Shown here: piece after piece, positions 1-8,063 of the stretch
Layout: each line of letters opens with the position of its first letter
Numbering within the stretch: position 1 is the first letter of the stretch
NCBI GenBank assembly: GCA_934317215.1
Contig: CAKREH010000013.1
Coordinates: forward strand, 1-64,000
Length of the DNA stretch: 64,000 nucleotides
From: an uncultured Roseburia sp.
GTDB lineage: Bacteria; Bacillota; Clostridia; Lachnospirales; Lachnospiraceae
Direction of reading: 5' to 3'
Made by a program: the position numbers and the translations under genes
The notes under the pieces: generated by a model
The model's input: only the letters and a program-made list of their open reading frames with translations
The model's database searches: none
Told to the model about the DNA's origin: nothing

Positions 1-773
1 ACGAGAACATCTTCTCCGTTCTCCATCCATTCCTCACCGATCGCACATCCTGCATACGGTGCAATATACTGTAATGGTGCAAGCTCACTCGCAGTGGAAG
101 CAACCACTGTCGTGTAGGACATTGCCCCAAATTCTTCCAATGTTTTTACCAGAGCGGCAACAGTGGAAGCCTTCTGTCCGATGGCAACGTAAATACATTT
201 TACGCCCTGTCCCTTCTGGTTGATGATCGTATCGATCGCGATCGCTGTCTTACCGGTCTGTCTGTCACCGATGATCAGCTCACGCTGTCCACGTCCGATC
301 GGCACCATGGAATCGATCGCCTTGATACCGGTCTGTAACGGTGTATCTACGGATTTTCTGGAAATAACACCCGATGCGACGCGCTCGATCTGACGATATT
401 TATCTGTCTCGATCGGTCCTTTGCCGTCGATCGGCTGTCCTAACGCATTGACAACTCGTCCTAACATGGCGTCACCGACCGGAACCTCTACGACTCGTCC
501 GGTGGTCTTTACGGTATCACCCTCGTTGACATTGCGCTGCGCACCTAAAAGTACGGCACCAACATTGTCTTCCTCAAGATTTAATACCATTCCATATACT
601 TCTCCTGGAAATTCCAGAAGCTCGCCCTGCATTGCGTTGTCAAGACCGTGAATACGTGCGATACCATCTGCTACCTGAATAACGGTACCAACGTCAGCTA
701 CCTCTAACTGCGCTGCATACCTTTTGATCTGTTCTTTAATTACGGAACTTATTTCTTCTGGTCTTAAATTCAT
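1..773 (-). CDS. atpA: ATP synthase F1 alpha subunit, partial (C-terminus beyond window)
   Basis: This is the alpha subunit of the F1 catalytic head, which binds non-exchangeable nucleotide and alternates with beta in the hexamer. The reading frame on the minus strand begins MNLRPEEISSVIKEQI and contains the Walker A motif GDRQTGKT near residue 169, followed by AIDTIINQKGQG. About 257 codons are visible; the gene continues past position 1, so the truncation is caused by the window edge. Its ATG overlaps the TGA of atpH by four bases, which implies translational coupling at the end of the visible atp operon. The identification is secure. Confidence 0.97.
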   Translation of the reverse strand, partial: MNLRPEEISSVIKEQIKRYAAQLEVADVGTVIQVADGIARIHGLDNAMQGELLEFPGEVYGMVLNLEEDNVGAVLLGAQRNVNEGDTVKTTGRVVEVPVGDAMLGRVVNALGQPIDGKGPIETDKYRQIERVASGVISRKSVDTPLQTGIKAIDSMVPIGRGQRELIIGDRQTGKTAIAIDTIINQKGQGVKCIYVAIGQKASTVAALVKTLEEFGAMSYTTVVASTASELAPLQYIAPYAGCAIGEEWMENGEDVL

Positions 774-1336
774 GAAGCGCATTCACCTGCTTTCAACTGT
801 ATTTTTGACAATTCGCGTGCCAGATCATTTAATTTTGTCCGGACACTGGAATCAACGACTCTGTCGCCGATGCGAATCACCATTCCGCCTATCAGTGCGG
901 AATCCACTGCATAATGCATTTCAAATTTCACATACTTTGTAGTCTCTAACAATCGTTTCTCCACTGCTTCTTTCTGCGCTTCGGATAATTCCATTGCCGA
1001 TGTCACATAAGCGGTTCCGATGTTCTTATACTCCTTGACACAGTCAATGAAATAATCCAGCACCGTATCCACTTTTGCGAAATGACCTTTTTCTACAATC
1101 AGGCGGAGCAGTCCAACAAACTCCGCGGAAATCTTTTCTGCAAATATGTCTTCTACGATTTTTACTTTTTCTTCTTTAACGATTTTTGGATGACTCATTA
1201 ATTTGAAGAGCTCAGGATTCTCATTCAAAGCGGCTTTTACTGCCACTGCCTCATCCCGGAATTCATCCATCCTTCCGCTCTCTAAAGCAACTTCAAACAA
1301 TGCATCACCGTATGTTTTTGATACTAGCTTTGCCAT
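770..1336 (-). CDS. atpH: ATP synthase F1 delta subunit
   Basis: This is the peripheral-stalk delta subunit (OSCP homologue) that ties the top of F1 to the b subunits. The 188-residue length is normal for the family. It starts MAKLVSKTYGDALFEVA, a typical delta N-terminus, and ends with the conserved region GGMVIRIGDRVVDSSVRTKL, where DxSVRxxL is the family hallmark. It overlaps atpF by 13 bases and atpA by four, as expected inside a tightly coupled atp operon. Confidence 0.96.
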   Translation of the reverse strand: MAKLVSKTYGDALFEVALESGRMDEFRDEAVAVKAALNENPELFKLMSHPKIVKEEKVKIVEDIFAEKISAEFVGLLRLIVEKGHFAKVDTVLDYFIDCVKEYKNIGTAYVTSAMELSEAQKEAVEKRLLETTKYVKFEMHYAVDSALIGGMVIRIGDRVVDSSVRTKLNDLARELSKIQLKAGECAS

Positions 1337-1848
1337 GTCGAATCACCCATTTCTTTCAATGTTTCTTCTACCAGCGTATCCTGCACGGTCGCATCGATAT
1401 TTGCTGCAACAACTTTTGCCGCCATCATGGATGCAACTGTGATCATTTCCTGTTTTACTTCATCCATTGCACGCTTCTTAGAAAGCTCTGCTTCTTCGTT
1501 GGCTCTCTTTATGATGCGTGCCGCTTCTTCTTTTGCGTCACTCTCAATGCGGGCTGCATTTTTCTGCGCCGTCCTGCGGGCCTCGCTTAAGATCTGCTCT
1601 GCCTCTTTATCGACTTCTTTTAACTTCGCATCATATTCTGCTTTGAGTGCTGCTGCGTCCTGTTTGTCCGTCTCAGCCGTCTTGATATCGGCTGCGATAC
1701 GGTTCTTTCTGTCATTCAGCAGCTTGCGTGCCGGTTCAAACAGCATCTTGGACATGAATAAAAATAAGAAAAATACTGCTAACGCCATCAAAACCACATC
1801 ATGCAGTAACTGAAAATCCAGTCCAAAAAGTCTTGTCATTTCCTCCAA
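1324..1848 (-). CDS. atpF: ATP synthase F0 b subunit
   Basis: This is the membrane-anchored peripheral-stalk subunit b. The 174-residue protein has one N-terminal hydrophobic segment (about residues 14-34, VVLMALAVFFLFLFMSK) and then a long charged helix rich in Ala, Glu and Lys, as expected for the coiled-coil dimer. It lies between atpE and atpH and overlaps atpH by 13 bases. Only one b gene is present, so the stalk should be a homodimer. Confidence 0.95.
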   Translation of the reverse strand: MEEMTRLFGLDFQLLHDVVLMALAVFFLFLFMSKMLFEPARKLLNDRKNRIAADIKTAETDKQDAAALKAEYDAKLKEVDKEAEQILSEARRTAQKNAARIESDAKEEAARIIKRANEEAELSKKRAMDEVKQEMITVASMMAAKVVAANIDATVQDTLVEETLKEMGDSTWQS

Positions 1849-1898
1849 GGTTCGGCCTCCTTTCCAATTTTTTTATTCCAAGAATGGAGCGCCATTCA

Positions 1899-2153
1899 TT
1901 AGCCCAAAGGCTGTACGAACAGTAAGAGCATTGCGATCAAGAGTCCGTAAAGACCTGTTGTCTCTGCAACTGCCTGTCCTAAAAGCATGGTTGACATGAT
2001 ATCTCCTTTTGCACCCGGATTGCGTCCAACTGCTGCTGCACCATGTCCTGCTGCGATACCCTGTCCAATACCAGGTCCGATACCGGCGATAACTGCCAGA
2101 CCTGCACCGATAGCTGAACATGCCATAATTAAATCGTGTCCTGTGATATTCAT
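1899..2153 (-). CDS. atpE: ATP synthase F0 c subunit, Na+-type signature
   Basis: This is the rotor-ring subunit, 84 residues with two transmembrane helices joined by the polar loop RNPGAKGD. Helix 1 carries Q31 (GIGQGI) and helix 2 carries V62-A-E64-T65-T66. The spacing is the same as the Na+-binding set Q32, V63, E65, S66, T67 of the Ilyobacter tartaricus c ring, with Thr in place of Ser66. From this I infer a Na+-coupled (or Na+-capable) enzyme. A second minus-strand frame over the same DNA is only a shadow. The gene lies between atpB and atpF. Confidence 0.96.
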   Translation of the reverse strand: MNITGHDLIMACSAIGAGLAVIAGIGPGIGQGIAAGHGAAAVGRNPGAKGDIMSTMLLGQAVAETTGLYGLLIAMLLLFVQPLG

Positions 2154-2175
2154 AGAAAGATCCTCCTAAATATTA

Positions 2176-2913
2176 TTATTCTTGTTCGTAGTTCTGACCA
2201 ATGTATGTCATTGTCAACATACAGAATACATACGTCTGAATTGCCCCTGAGAACAAGTCAAAGTATACATGGAGTGCTGCCGGCCAGATGATTGCTATTT
2301 TGCTCAGCAGTCCATAAACCAGTGCCATCATAACGGTTCCTGACAATACGTTTGCAAAAAGACGTAAGGACAATGAAATCGGCACTGCGATCTCACTGAT
2401 CACATTGATTGGAAACCAGATTGGCAGCCATGGCGGCAATGGGGAACACATATCTGTCCAGATCTGCCTGATCGGCAGATTCTTAAACTGCGTGATATGG
2501 ATCAGGAAGAATGTAATAAGACCAAGTGCCAGTGTCGTACCATAGTCAGCCGTTGGTGGTCTTAATCCAAACAGACCTGAGATATTACTCATAAGAATAA
2601 AGATAAAAATGGTACTGATATAGTTGACAAACTTCGGTGCTGCCACTTTTCCCATGGTGCCGTTTACCATGTTATCCAGCATTTCTACCATCAGCTCGAT
2701 AACATTCTGAAATCCCCCGGGGATCTCCTTTGCATGTTTGATCGCCCGGTTTCCTGCAATGGCAAGCGCCATCATAAGAAGCATAACGATCAATATGCAG
2801 ACATGTGATGTCGTGATCCAGACTTTGTGTCCGAAGATCTCATACTGAACGATACCATGTATCATAAAGTCGATGTTTTCGGCTCCGGATGACATCAGAA
2901 TTGCGTGATTCAC
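2176..2913 (-). CDS. atpB: ATP synthase F0 a subunit
   Basis: This is the stator channel subunit a, which passes ions to the c ring. It is a multi-spanning membrane protein with the essential Arg in the motif ISLSLRLFANVLSG. I place the start at a GTG at 2913 (protein beginning with the residues NHAILMSSGAEN after the initiator) because GGGAGGTGAG lies just upstream. A longer frame starting at 2967 would cover this ribosome site and overlap the upstream gene by 41 bases. The gene directly precedes atpE. Confidence 0.94.
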   Translation of the reverse strand: MNHAILMSSGAENIDFMIHGIVQYEIFGHKVWITTSHVCILIVMLLMMALAIAGNRAIKHAKEIPGGFQNVIELMVEMLDNMVNGTMGKVAAPKFVNYISTIFIFILMSNISGLFGLRPPTADYGTTLALGLITFFLIHITQFKNLPIRQIWTDMCSPLPPWLPIWFPINVISEIAVPISLSLRLFANVLSGTVMMALVYGLLSKIAIIWPAALHVYFDLFSGAIQTYVFCMLTMTYIGQNYEQE

Positions 2914-2926
2914 TCTCTCACCTCCC

Positions 2927-3373
2927 TCATATGAAATTGTTATCTTCACTGTCTGAAGATACATCACCTCTTCCTTGCAGTTTTTGTATTACTCTATGTG
3001 TAAAGGGCTGTAAGTACGCAGATACCTTAAGTCCCAATACCCCGATAAATGCAGTGACCAGATTTCCCAGATTCCATTTCATCATAACAAAGAAAACGAT
3101 CACAACAACAGCATAGCGGAGCAGCGATTTTGCAACGATCTTCTTCTTTGCATTGTCCTCGCCGTACAGTTCCACCGCATCTCTTAACACGGCCGCAATG
3201 TTGACTGCCATACCGCACGCTAAACTGATACCGATCAGAAGTCCTGTGGTGTACCTGACTTTATCTGTGACAAACCAGACACCCGCCAGTTCCACGAGCA
3301 CTCCATATACAATAATTCCCAAAACAAGTCCCGGCAATGCATCATTGATCCTTCGTAACATTTTTTCTGCCAC
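2927..3373 (-). CDS. ATP synthase subunit I-like membrane protein
   Basis: This small protein (up to 148 aa) has about four hydrophobic segments and a charged C-terminus ending in SSDSEDNNFI. By position between atpZ and atpB it matches AtpI (Uncl)-type proteins, which assist c-ring assembly or Mg2+/Ca2+ supply; sequence identity within this family is low, so the call rests on position and topology. Two starts are possible: GTG at 3373 or ATG at 3361. The ATG has GGTGG eight bases upstream. The gene overlaps atpZ by up to 32 bases. Confidence 0.75.
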   Translation of the reverse strand: MAEKMLRRINDALPGLVLGIIVYGVLVELAGVWFVTDKVRYTTGLLIGISLACGMAVNIAAVLRDAVELYGEDNAKKKIVAKSLLRYAVVVIVFFVMMKWNLGNLVTAFIGVLGLKVSAYLQPFTHRVIQKLQGRGDVSSDSEDNNFI

Positions 3374-3587
3374 CGTCCTGTCCGTAAATCTTTTTTGCCA
3401 TTTTAAAAATGTTGGTAAATCCCGCCAGGGCTCCCATGATAAACAGCGGGATCACGATCCAGAGCATATCATATTTCCTGCCGATCCATGTACCAAACAG
3501 AGTGCACATCACGATCGGAACGATCATATTCAGTCCAAACTGCAGGATCAGTGTCAGTGCCTGAAATACCTTTCTGTTTTTTCTCAC
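3342..3587 (-). CDS. AtpZ/AtpI family protein
   Basis: This 81-residue protein has two transmembrane helices (around residues 15-35 and 42-62) and the glycine pattern TLFGTWIGRKYD, followed by a basic C-terminal tail. It fits AtpZ, the small protein that often opens Firmicute atp operons and is linked to Mg2+ uptake or synthase assembly. The start codon is GTG with GGAGG ten bases upstream. It is the first gene after the promoter near 3623-3650. Confidence 0.8.
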   Translation of the reverse strand: MRKNRKVFQALTLILQFGLNMIVPIVMCTLFGTWIGRKYDMLWIVIPLFIMGALAGFTNIFKMAKKIYGQDGGRKNVTKDQ

Positions 3588-3622
3588 TTACATCGTTCCT
3601 CCATAAAGTACAATCTTTATTC

Positions 3623-3650
3623 ATTATAACATTTTTCGCCATTTTGTCCA
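3623..3650 (-). promoter_or_regulatory. Promoter of the atp operon
   Basis: On the minus strand TGGACA and TATAAT are separated by 16 bases. The -10 is perfect and the -35 matches five of six consensus positions. The box ends about 36 bases before the atpZ start codon. Confidence 0.7.
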
Positions 3651-3716
3651 TCAAATATCCGTCATTTTGTATAGATAATATTTCCTTTTTGCTAATAAAT
3701 ATTTTAATTTTTACCT

Positions 3717-3809
3717 GCTGTTTACAGCTAACTTCTGCTCCGCGAGATATGCATCCCGCCCGGAGGGCTTTTTCATTCATAGGACGTAATTTCCTATGAA
3801 TGAAAAAAA
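3717..3809. repeat. Intergenic palindromic repeat, copy A
   Basis: This is one of three copies of a roughly 90-bp element (the others are near 29866-30094 and at 34803-34893). It starts with GCTGTTTACAGC, has a central hairpin GCCCggaGGGC followed by Ts, and ends with a palindrome TTCATAGGA-cgtaat-TTCCTATGAA followed by As. It lies between the atp operon and the dCMP deaminase gene. The other bases of the 3588-3897 gap hold the atp promoter and a terminator; I see no gene there. Confidence 0.75.
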
Positions 3810-3838
3810 GCATGTATGCCAGATTTCTGTATACATGC
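3810..3838. terminator. Terminator after the dCMP deaminase operon (bidirectional form)
   Basis: An eight-base stem GCATGTAT/ATACATGC with a 13-base loop is followed by seven Ts on the minus strand and TCTTTTT on the plus strand. It ends the sua5-upp-dCMP deaminase transcript before the atp promoter. Confidence 0.8.
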
Positions 3839-3897
3839 TCTTTTTATTCATGATAACAGGATGTTCACGGAATGGGCATCCTATTATTTATCACCTG

Positions 3898-4383
3898 CTA
3901 TAATTCCAGTTCTATCCTGCGGTTTGTATGTTCATAGCGCTGCAGCACGATCCCAGCTGCATTCAGCATCTTTTTGGATGCCACAACTGCCGGTGTTGTC
4001 TCATATTTGTCACTGTCATACACGATCCTGCGGATTCCCGACTGAATGATCGCTTTTGCACATTCATTGCAGGGAAACAGCGTAACATAGATCGTTGCAC
4101 CCTCCAGACTGCCTCCGCGGTAATTTAAGATCGCATTGAGTTCGCTGTGCGTCGTATAAAAATATTTATTTTCTAAAGGCTCTCCCTCCCGCTCCCACGG
4201 GAATTCATCATCCGAGCAGCCAGTCGGAAATCCGTTATACCCCATCGAGAGTATCTTGTGATCTTCGCTGACAATGCAGGCACCCACCTGCGTATTCGGA
4301 TCTTTTGAACGCATTCCCGAAAGTACTGCAACTCCCATAAAATATTCATCCCAGCTGATATAATCTTTCCTTTTGCCGCTCAT
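3898..4383 (-). CDS. Deoxycytidylate (dCMP) deaminase
   Basis: This is a zinc deaminase converting dCMP to dUMP for thymidylate synthesis. The zinc and catalytic motifs are visible: THSELNAI (His ligand and catalytic Glu) and PCNECAK (two Cys ligands). The N-terminal WDEYFMGVAVLSGMRSKDPNTQVGACIV is typical of the ComEB/dCMP deaminase group. I place the start at the ATG at 4383, which has GGAGG five bases upstream; the longer frame starts at a TTG before this site. It is the last gene of an operon with upp, matching a shared pyrimidine role. Confidence 0.93.
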   Translation of the reverse strand: MSGKRKDYISWDEYFMGVAVLSGMRSKDPNTQVGACIVSEDHKILSMGYNGFPTGCSDDEFPWEREGEPLENKYFYTTHSELNAILNYRGGSLEGATIYVTLFPCNECAKAIIQSGIRRIVYDSDKYETTPAVVASKKMLNAAGIVLQRYEHTNRRIELEL

Positions 4384-4416
4384 GCCAACCTCCAAAGCTT
4401 TCCGTAACCTGTACTG

Positions 4417-5046
4417 TTATTTTGTTCCAAAAATACGGTCTCCGGCATCTCCAAGGCCCGGTAAAATATAACCATGCTCATTCAAATGGTCATCCAAAGC
4501 CCCGATATATACATCTACATCCGGATGATCCTCCTGCATTTTTTTCACACCTTCCGGTGCTGCAATAATGCACATCAGACGGATATTTTTCACACCCTTG
4601 TCCTTTAACATCTGGATGGCTGCCGAGGAAGAACCTCCGGTTGCCAGCATCGGATCTACCACAAACACCTCTCTGTTTGCACAGTCTGCCGGAAGTTTAC
4701 AGTAATACTCTACCGGCTCTAATGTCTCCGGATCACGGTAAAGTCCGATATGTCCGACTTTTGCTGCAGGAATCATTGCCAGCATACCATCCACCATGCC
4801 AAGACCGGCACGTAAAATCGGTACAACAGCAAGCTTTTTGCCCTTTAACTCTTTCACAGTCGTTTTGCAGATCGGTGTATCGATCTCCACATCTGCAAGT
4901 TTCAAGTCTCTGGTTGCCTCATAACACATCAGCATTGCAATCTCGCTGACTAAGGTGCGGAAATCTTTTGATCCGGTTTCTTCTCTGCGGATGATACCGA
5001 TTTTGTGCTGGATCAACGGATGATCCATTACTACGATTTTTCCCAT
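4417..5046 (-). CDS. upp: Uracil phosphoribosyltransferase
   Basis: This enzyme salvages uracil to UMP using PRPP. The 209-residue product contains the PRPP-binding loop VVDPMLATGGSSSAAI and the C-terminal uracil-binding region GDAGDRIFGTK, both diagnostic. The start is the ATG at 5046 (MGKIVVMDHPLIQHK), which has GAGG upstream and lies two bases after the stop of the phosphatase-like gene; the longer frame would overlap that gene. It is cotranscribed with dCMP deaminase downstream. Confidence 0.97.
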   Translation of the reverse strand: MGKIVVMDHPLIQHKIGIIRREETGSKDFRTLVSEIAMLMCYEATRDLKLADVEIDTPICKTTVKELKGKKLAVVPILRAGLGMVDGMLAMIPAAKVGHIGLYRDPETLEPVEYYCKLPADCANREVFVVDPMLATGGSSSAAIQMLKDKGVKNIRLMCIIAAPEGVKKMQEDHPDVDVYIGALDDHLNEHGYILPGLGDAGDRIFGTK

Positions 5047-5047
5047 T

Positions 5048-5527
5048 TTAATTTTCCTCGCTTCCTTCGTTATTTCCTTCATTTAAAAGAGTGACCAGCT
5101 TTTTGATGGTCTTTCTCATTGTTTCATAGCATAGTCCATACGCCTGCAGACTGCCGCCATACGGATCTAAAATCTCCAGTTCATCTCCGACAAGTTCCGT
5201 GAGAACATATACATTCTCCGGGTTGGCTCTCTCGTATTTTTCCAGAACCTTTTCTAACTGGGCGTGTTCCATAACAAGAACTAATGTGTCCTCTGTAAAA
5301 TCTTCTTCCGTCAGCTGTGCCGACATATAGCCTTCCAGATTGATTCCATTGCTGATCATGACTGCTTCCGCTTTCTGATTGAGCGGCTCCGGAAATAAAA
5401 CGACCATTCCTCTCGCACCGATTTCAACCGGATGTTTTAATACATACTCCCCAAGTATGCCTGCTGCCATCGGTGCGCGGCATGTTCCGTTCTCCGCGAC
5501 AAACAGGATTCGATTATATTGTTTCAT
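5048..5527 (-). CDS. LMW protein-tyrosine-phosphatase-like protein lacking the catalytic Cys
   Basis: The fold assignment comes from the N-terminal P-loop region VAENGTCRAPMAAGIL and the DPYGG segment near residue 128. LMW phosphatases normally read VCxGNxCRSPM, where the first Cys is the nucleophile. Here that position is Ala and the Ser after Arg is also Ala, so phosphatase activity by the usual mechanism is unlikely. It may be a pseudo-phosphatase that binds arginine- or tyrosine-phosphorylated partners, or an unrelated activity. It sits next to Sua5, as ywlE lies near ywlC in Bacillus, which supports descent from a YwlE-like enzyme. Confidence 0.75.
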   Translation of the reverse strand: MKQYNRILFVAENGTCRAPMAAGILGEYVLKHPVEIGARGMVVLFPEPLNQKAEAVMISNGINLEGYMSAQLTEEDFTEDTLVLVMEHAQLEKVLEKYERANPENVYVLTELVGDELEILDPYGGSLQAYGLCYETMRKTIKKLVTLLNEGNNEGSEEN

Positions 5528-5548
5528 GCGTTATCCTTCCTTCTCCCA

Positions 5549-6601
5549 TCAAACATGAATCACCTGATGTCCTGCTGCTTTCATTAACCGGTTCATGATC
5601 GCCTGACCAATCCTCGGTGTCGAAAAACTCTCTGAATAAATCGCATCCACATTCCAATCATCAAATTCACGCAATATTTTGTACAAATGTCTGGCAATGG
5701 CATCTTCGTCGCTTCTCGCTCCGATCGTCACCACATAATCTGCCTGATACAAGGACTCCGTCTCATCCGTTGCAACAACACCGACCTTAAGTCCTGCCGC
5801 CTGTTTTTCCCTGACCAGCGCATTGATCTTTGCAACAACAGCCTCCTGTTCTCCCTCAACCAATACCAGATCTGCCTTCGGCGCATAGTGTTTATACTTC
5901 ATTCCGGGTGCTTTCGGCTTCTTTGTGGAATCCGCAGCAATGATTCCCGGATCAATGCGCACTTCTTCCCCGAGCACTTCCTCTAACATTTCTTTTGTAA
6001 TATAACCCGGGCGCAGTATCATAGGTACTTTTTCCGTCAGATCAATGATCGTAGATTCGATGCCGATTCCAACCGGCCCCCCATCCAGTATCATCGGTAT
6101 CTTACCATCCAGATCTAACGCCACATGTCCCGCTTCTGTCGGGCTTGGTTTTCCGGAAGTATTCGCACTCGGTGCTGCGATCATACAACCGCTCTCATCA
6201 ATCAGTGCAAGCGCAACAGGATGATTTGGCATGCGGATTGCCACCGTATCCATTCCACCGGTGGTCTCATACGGAACCTTTTCATTCTTCCACACAATCA
6301 TGGTAAGCGGTCCCGGCCAGAACGCGTCTGCCAGTTTCTTTGCCTGCGGCGGAACCTCTTTTGCAATGGATAAAAGTTCTTCAAATCTGCATATATGAAC
6401 GATCAACGGATTGTCTGACGGCCGTCCCTTTGCCGCATAGATCCGTTTGGACGCCTCCGGATCAAGTGCATTTGCCCCGAGTCCGTAAACCGTTTCGGTC
6501 GGAAATGCTACCAGGCCGCCGGATCTTATGATCTCTGCCGCCTCCCGCATATCCTCCTTATTCGGATCGTCTGCGTCTATTTTTATTAATTTTGTCTGCA
6601 T
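5549..6601 (-). CDS. L-threonylcarbamoyladenylate synthase (Sua5/YwlC type)
   Basis: This enzyme makes threonylcarbamoyl-AMP from Thr, bicarbonate and ATP, the first step of t6A formation on ANN-decoding tRNAs. The 350-residue length shows the long Sua5 form: a YrdC domain (about 1-210) with PTETVYGLGANA and KGRPSDNPLIVHI, a linker with PGMKYKHYAPKADL, and the C-terminal Sua5 domain ending in IGQAIMNRLMKAAGH. It is the first gene of the operon leading to upp and has its own promoter. Confidence 0.95.
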   Translation of the reverse strand: MQTKLIKIDADDPNKEDMREAAEIIRSGGLVAFPTETVYGLGANALDPEASKRIYAAKGRPSDNPLIVHICRFEELLSIAKEVPPQAKKLADAFWPGPLTMIVWKNEKVPYETTGGMDTVAIRMPNHPVALALIDESGCMIAAPSANTSGKPSPTEAGHVALDLDGKIPMILDGGPVGIGIESTIIDLTEKVPMILRPGYITKEMLEEVLGEEVRIDPGIIAADSTKKPKAPGMKYKHYAPKADLVLVEGEQEAVVAKINALVREKQAAGLKVGVVATDETESLYQADYVVTIGARSDEDAIARHLYKILREFDDWNVDAIYSESFSTPRIGQAIMNRLMKAAGHQVIHV

Positions 6602-6651
6602 ATATCACTACTTCTTTTCTAATATAATTCTTATTTTTTCCAAACATTTAT

Positions 6652-6680
6652 ATTATCGCACATTTTATCCAAATAGGCAA
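6652..6680 (-). promoter_or_regulatory. Promoter of the sua5-upp operon
   Basis: On the minus strand TTGCCT and GATAAT are 17 bases apart, about 50 bases before the sua5 start. It is divergent from the galM promoter. Confidence 0.65.
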
Positions 6681-6751
6681 CAGAGTGTGCATAATTCGCG
6701 GATTTGTACCTTGATTTTCCAGCAAACTTACCATAAAACCCGAACTGTAAC

Positions 6752-6780
6752 TTGCTATGTTTCTGTAAATGTGGCATAAT
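6752..6780 (+). promoter_or_regulatory. Promoter of galM
   Basis: TTGCTA and CATAAT are separated by 17 bases, about 45 bases before the galM start codon. Confidence 0.65.
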
Positions 6781-6825
6781 TATTACTGTTCATCTGCAAA
6801 CAGTTATGTTTGGAAAGGGGTTTTC

Positions 6826-7863
6826 ATGAAAATTACAAAATCTGATTTCGGTACAACTAACACAGGAGAAAATATTAATATATACCATCTTGAAAACGAG
6901 GCAGGTGCCTATGTAGAGATCCTTAACTTCGGATGCCGCCTTGTAAAAATCGTCGTTCCGGACCGCAATGGCAATCCAACGGATGTCTGCCTTGGCATGG
7001 ACACCATGTCCGCTTATGAAAATGACGATGCAAGCCTTGGCGCCGTTGTCGGACGTGTTGCAAACCGCATCAAAGATGGGCATTTTTCTTTAAACGGAAA
7101 AGAATACCAGCTTGCCATAAACTGCGGCACCAACCACCTTCACGGAGGTCTGGTCGGATATGCCTCCAAACCATGGGACGCAAAAGTCAAAGATGATAAA
7201 CTGATCCTTACCATGATTTCCGCCGACGGCGAAGAAGGTTATCCGGGCAATCTGACTCTGACCGTTACTTATGGCTGGTCCGAGGACAATGAGCTCTCGA
7301 TCGTATACGAGGCTTCTGCAGATCAGGACACCCTGCTTAACGTCACAAACCACGGTTATTTTAACTTAAACGGCGAGGGAAGCGGTGATATTCTTTCTCA
7401 CGAACTGTATATCGATGCAGACGCAGTCACAGAACTCGACGATTCGCAGGCGCCTACCGGAAAACTGATCCCGGTCGACAATACACCGTTTGATTTCAGA
7501 GTGATGCACACGATTGGCAGATCTTACTACTCAGACTATGACCAGCTGCACAAATTTGGCACTTACGACCACAACTTTGTGATCAACGGAACCGGTCTTC
7601 GCGAAGCAGCCGTACTACAGTCCAAAGAAAGCGGTATCCGCATGACCTGCTTTACCGATCAGCCGGGCATGCAGCTTTATGTTGCCAGCCAGCCGATGAA
7701 ACAGCCGGGCAAAAACGGAAAAATCTATGACAGCCGCACCAGTGTCTGCTTAGAAACACAGCATTTCCCGGATGCGATCAACCATGATAACTTCCCAAGT
7801 ATCGTGTTACACCCGGATGCACCGTTCCATTCCAAGACGCTGTATCATTTTTCTACATTCTGA
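6826..7863 (+). CDS. galM: Aldose 1-epimerase (galactose mutarotase)
   Basis: This cytosolic enzyme interconverts the alpha and beta anomers of galactose or glucose. The 345-residue protein shows the family motifs NHLHGG (substrate-binding His), TNHGYFNLNG (catalytic His), and ETQHFPDAINH near the C-terminus (catalytic Glu). The start MKITKSDFGTT at 6826 is preceded by GGAAAGGGG at good spacing, so the 57-base upstream extension of the frame is not coding. It is monocistronic, with a promoter before it and a terminator right after. Confidence 0.95.
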   Translation: MKITKSDFGTTNTGENINIYHLENEAGAYVEILNFGCRLVKIVVPDRNGNPTDVCLGMDTMSAYENDDASLGAVVGRVANRIKDGHFSLNGKEYQLAINCGTNHLHGGLVGYASKPWDAKVKDDKLILTMISADGEEGYPGNLTLTVTYGWSEDNELSIVYEASADQDTLLNVTNHGYFNLNGEGSGDILSHELYIDADAVTELDDSQAPTGKLIPVDNTPFDFRVMHTIGRSYYSDYDQLHKFGTYDHNFVINGTGLREAAVLQSKESGIRMTCFTDQPGMQLYVASQPMKQPGKNGKIYDSRTSVCLETQHFPDAINHDNFPSIVLHPDAPFHSKTLYHFSTF

Positions 7864-7881
7864 TAAAAATAATTGGTCGAA

Positions 7882-7916
7882 AGAGCCGCATGTACCGTTT
7901 GGGTATATCCGGCTCT
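7882..7916 (+). terminator. Terminator of galM
   Basis: Stem AGAGCCG/CGGCTCT with a 21-base loop, followed by ATTTTATT, 18 bases after the galM stop. Confidence 0.75.
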
Positions 7917-7969
7917 ATTTTATTATCACATTCCTTTGTGCTTATTTTTGTACATGGTTTTTTCGTGTT

Positions 7970-7998
7970 TTGACTTGTATTACCCTCTTTTTTGTATT
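7970..7998 (+). promoter_or_regulatory. Candidate ferredoxin promoter
   Basis: TTGACT is followed after 17 bases by TGTATT (TATTAA at 19). The -10 is ambiguous, but the -35 is strong and the site lies about 65 bases before the ferredoxin start. Confidence 0.5.
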
Positions 7999-8063
7999 AA
8001 AATAGTCTAAAGCTACTGAAGCGGTAGCGAGTCTATGATTTTATTTTAAGGAGGGAATACAAA

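Noticed and set aside
1873..2121. Minus-strand frame of 82 codons over atpE
   Set aside because: It is a shadow of atpE with low-complexity Arg/Ser/Tyr content; the atpE frame has the full c-subunit pattern and ribosome site.
3469..3813. A 114-codon minus-strand frame upstream of atpZ
   Set aside because: It covers the atp promoter and repeat copy A, has no family features, and overlaps the well-supported atpZ start.
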